From contig NZ_NAIA01000002.1 of NCBI RefSeq assembly GCF_002192535.1, positions 62,001 through 126,000 of the forward strand: a DNA stretch of 64,000 nucleotides. The letters are read 5' to 3'. The stretch comes from Polynucleobacter hirudinilacicola. Its GTDB lineage: Bacteria > Pseudomonadota > Gammaproteobacteria > Burkholderiales > Burkholderiaceae. Position numbers and translations under genes: made by a program. The first letter of the stretch is position 1; each line of letters opens with the position of its first letter. This document shows positions 63,794 through 64,000 of the stretch, one piece after another. The notes under the pieces are model-generated. The model had not been told where the DNA came from. It saw nothing but the letters and a program-made list of their open reading frames with translations, and made no database searches.

Positions 63794-64000
63794 TCAATTC
63801 GGTGCTGCAAAGTCATACAGGATACAGGGGTTGTCGACCAGGATCGATTTTCTAAGATTTTCATCGACAACCCATGATCCCAATAGATCACATAGATCGG
63901 CATCATGGGGCATTTGCTTCTTGACCATGACATGGGGCCAATCTGTTCCCCACACTAGCCTACGGGGGTTTGCCTTGATCACAGCGTCATTCAATGGGCG
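63794..64000 (-). CDS. Amidohydrolase family protein, C-terminal part (runs off right edge)
   Basis: The frame is open from the window edge and ends at 63794. It contains RLVWGTDWPHV followed by LCDLLGSWVVDENLRKSILVDNPCILYDF, the C-terminal motif of COG3618-type TIM-barrel amidohydrolases such as pyrone-dicarboxylate lactonase, with the catalytic Asp in GTDWPH. Only ~68 residues are visible, so the substrate is unknown. Confidence 0.8.
   Translation of the reverse strand, partial: RPLNDAVIKANPRRLVWGTDWPHVMVKKQMPHDADLCDLLGSWVVDENLRKSILVDNPCILYDFAAPN

Overview
The window looks like chromosome of a small-genome freshwater betaproteobacterium, most likely Polynucleobacter or a close Burkholderiaceae relative. 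This is inferred from protein character and gene order (rib genes, queC-cpoB-pal-tolBARQ, glyA-nrdR, lpxK-Trm112-kdsB-adk). No rRNA or tRNA gene, CRISPR array or complete insertion sequence was seen.

Layout. (1) 0-5.4 kb: riboflavin genes on both strands (nusB start, ribH, a RibB with a degenerate GTP cyclohydrolase II domain, ribD, ribE) around a minor-pilin set. (2) 5.4-26.6 kb: housekeeping genes (queC, Tol-Pal, glyA, nrdR, adk, kdsB, lpxK, exbBD, xseA, murB, yajQ, xerD, plsY, folE, a HiPIP), with toxin-antitoxin modules in the gaps (RelE-type, HigBA-like, BrnTA, an orphan YefM-like antitoxin). (3) 26.6-57.5 kb: a large surface-polysaccharide locus. (4) 57.6-64 kb: chaA, a siroheme/sulfite-reduction block (cbiX, cobA, DUF934, cysI), a Phd-Doc module, two small membrane proteins and the end of an amidohydrolase gene.

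The polysaccharide locus carries GDP-mannose and GDP-fucose genes (manC, gmd, fcl), an O-antigen-ligase-like protein, a Wzz-like protein, a 3-amino-3,6-dideoxyhexose pair (FdtA/FdtB-like), Wzx, a Wzy-like polymerase, a full UDP-L-FucNAc set (fnlABC-like), glycosyltransferases, an initiating sugar-phosphate transferase and a WbpM-like 4,6-dehydratase. Both flanks and some joints hold broken genes: a DUF5672 gene stopped by one TAG, a WbqC-family gene with a one-base insertion, and a decayed WecA-type transferase.

The most interesting system lies at 34.1-42.0 kb, just before the amino-sugar pair. It is a tightly overlapping nine-gene cassette: GNAT acyltransferase, ACP, SDR, metallo-beta-lactamase-fold hydrolase, KAS III, MaoC-SDR fusion, FkbH-like HAD protein, second ACP and AMP-dependent ligase. 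It resembles a miniature fatty-acid/polyketide line. My inference is that it builds a short, probably hydroxylated acyl group on an ACP and that the GNAT protein places it on the sugar amino group. The product cannot be read from sequence.
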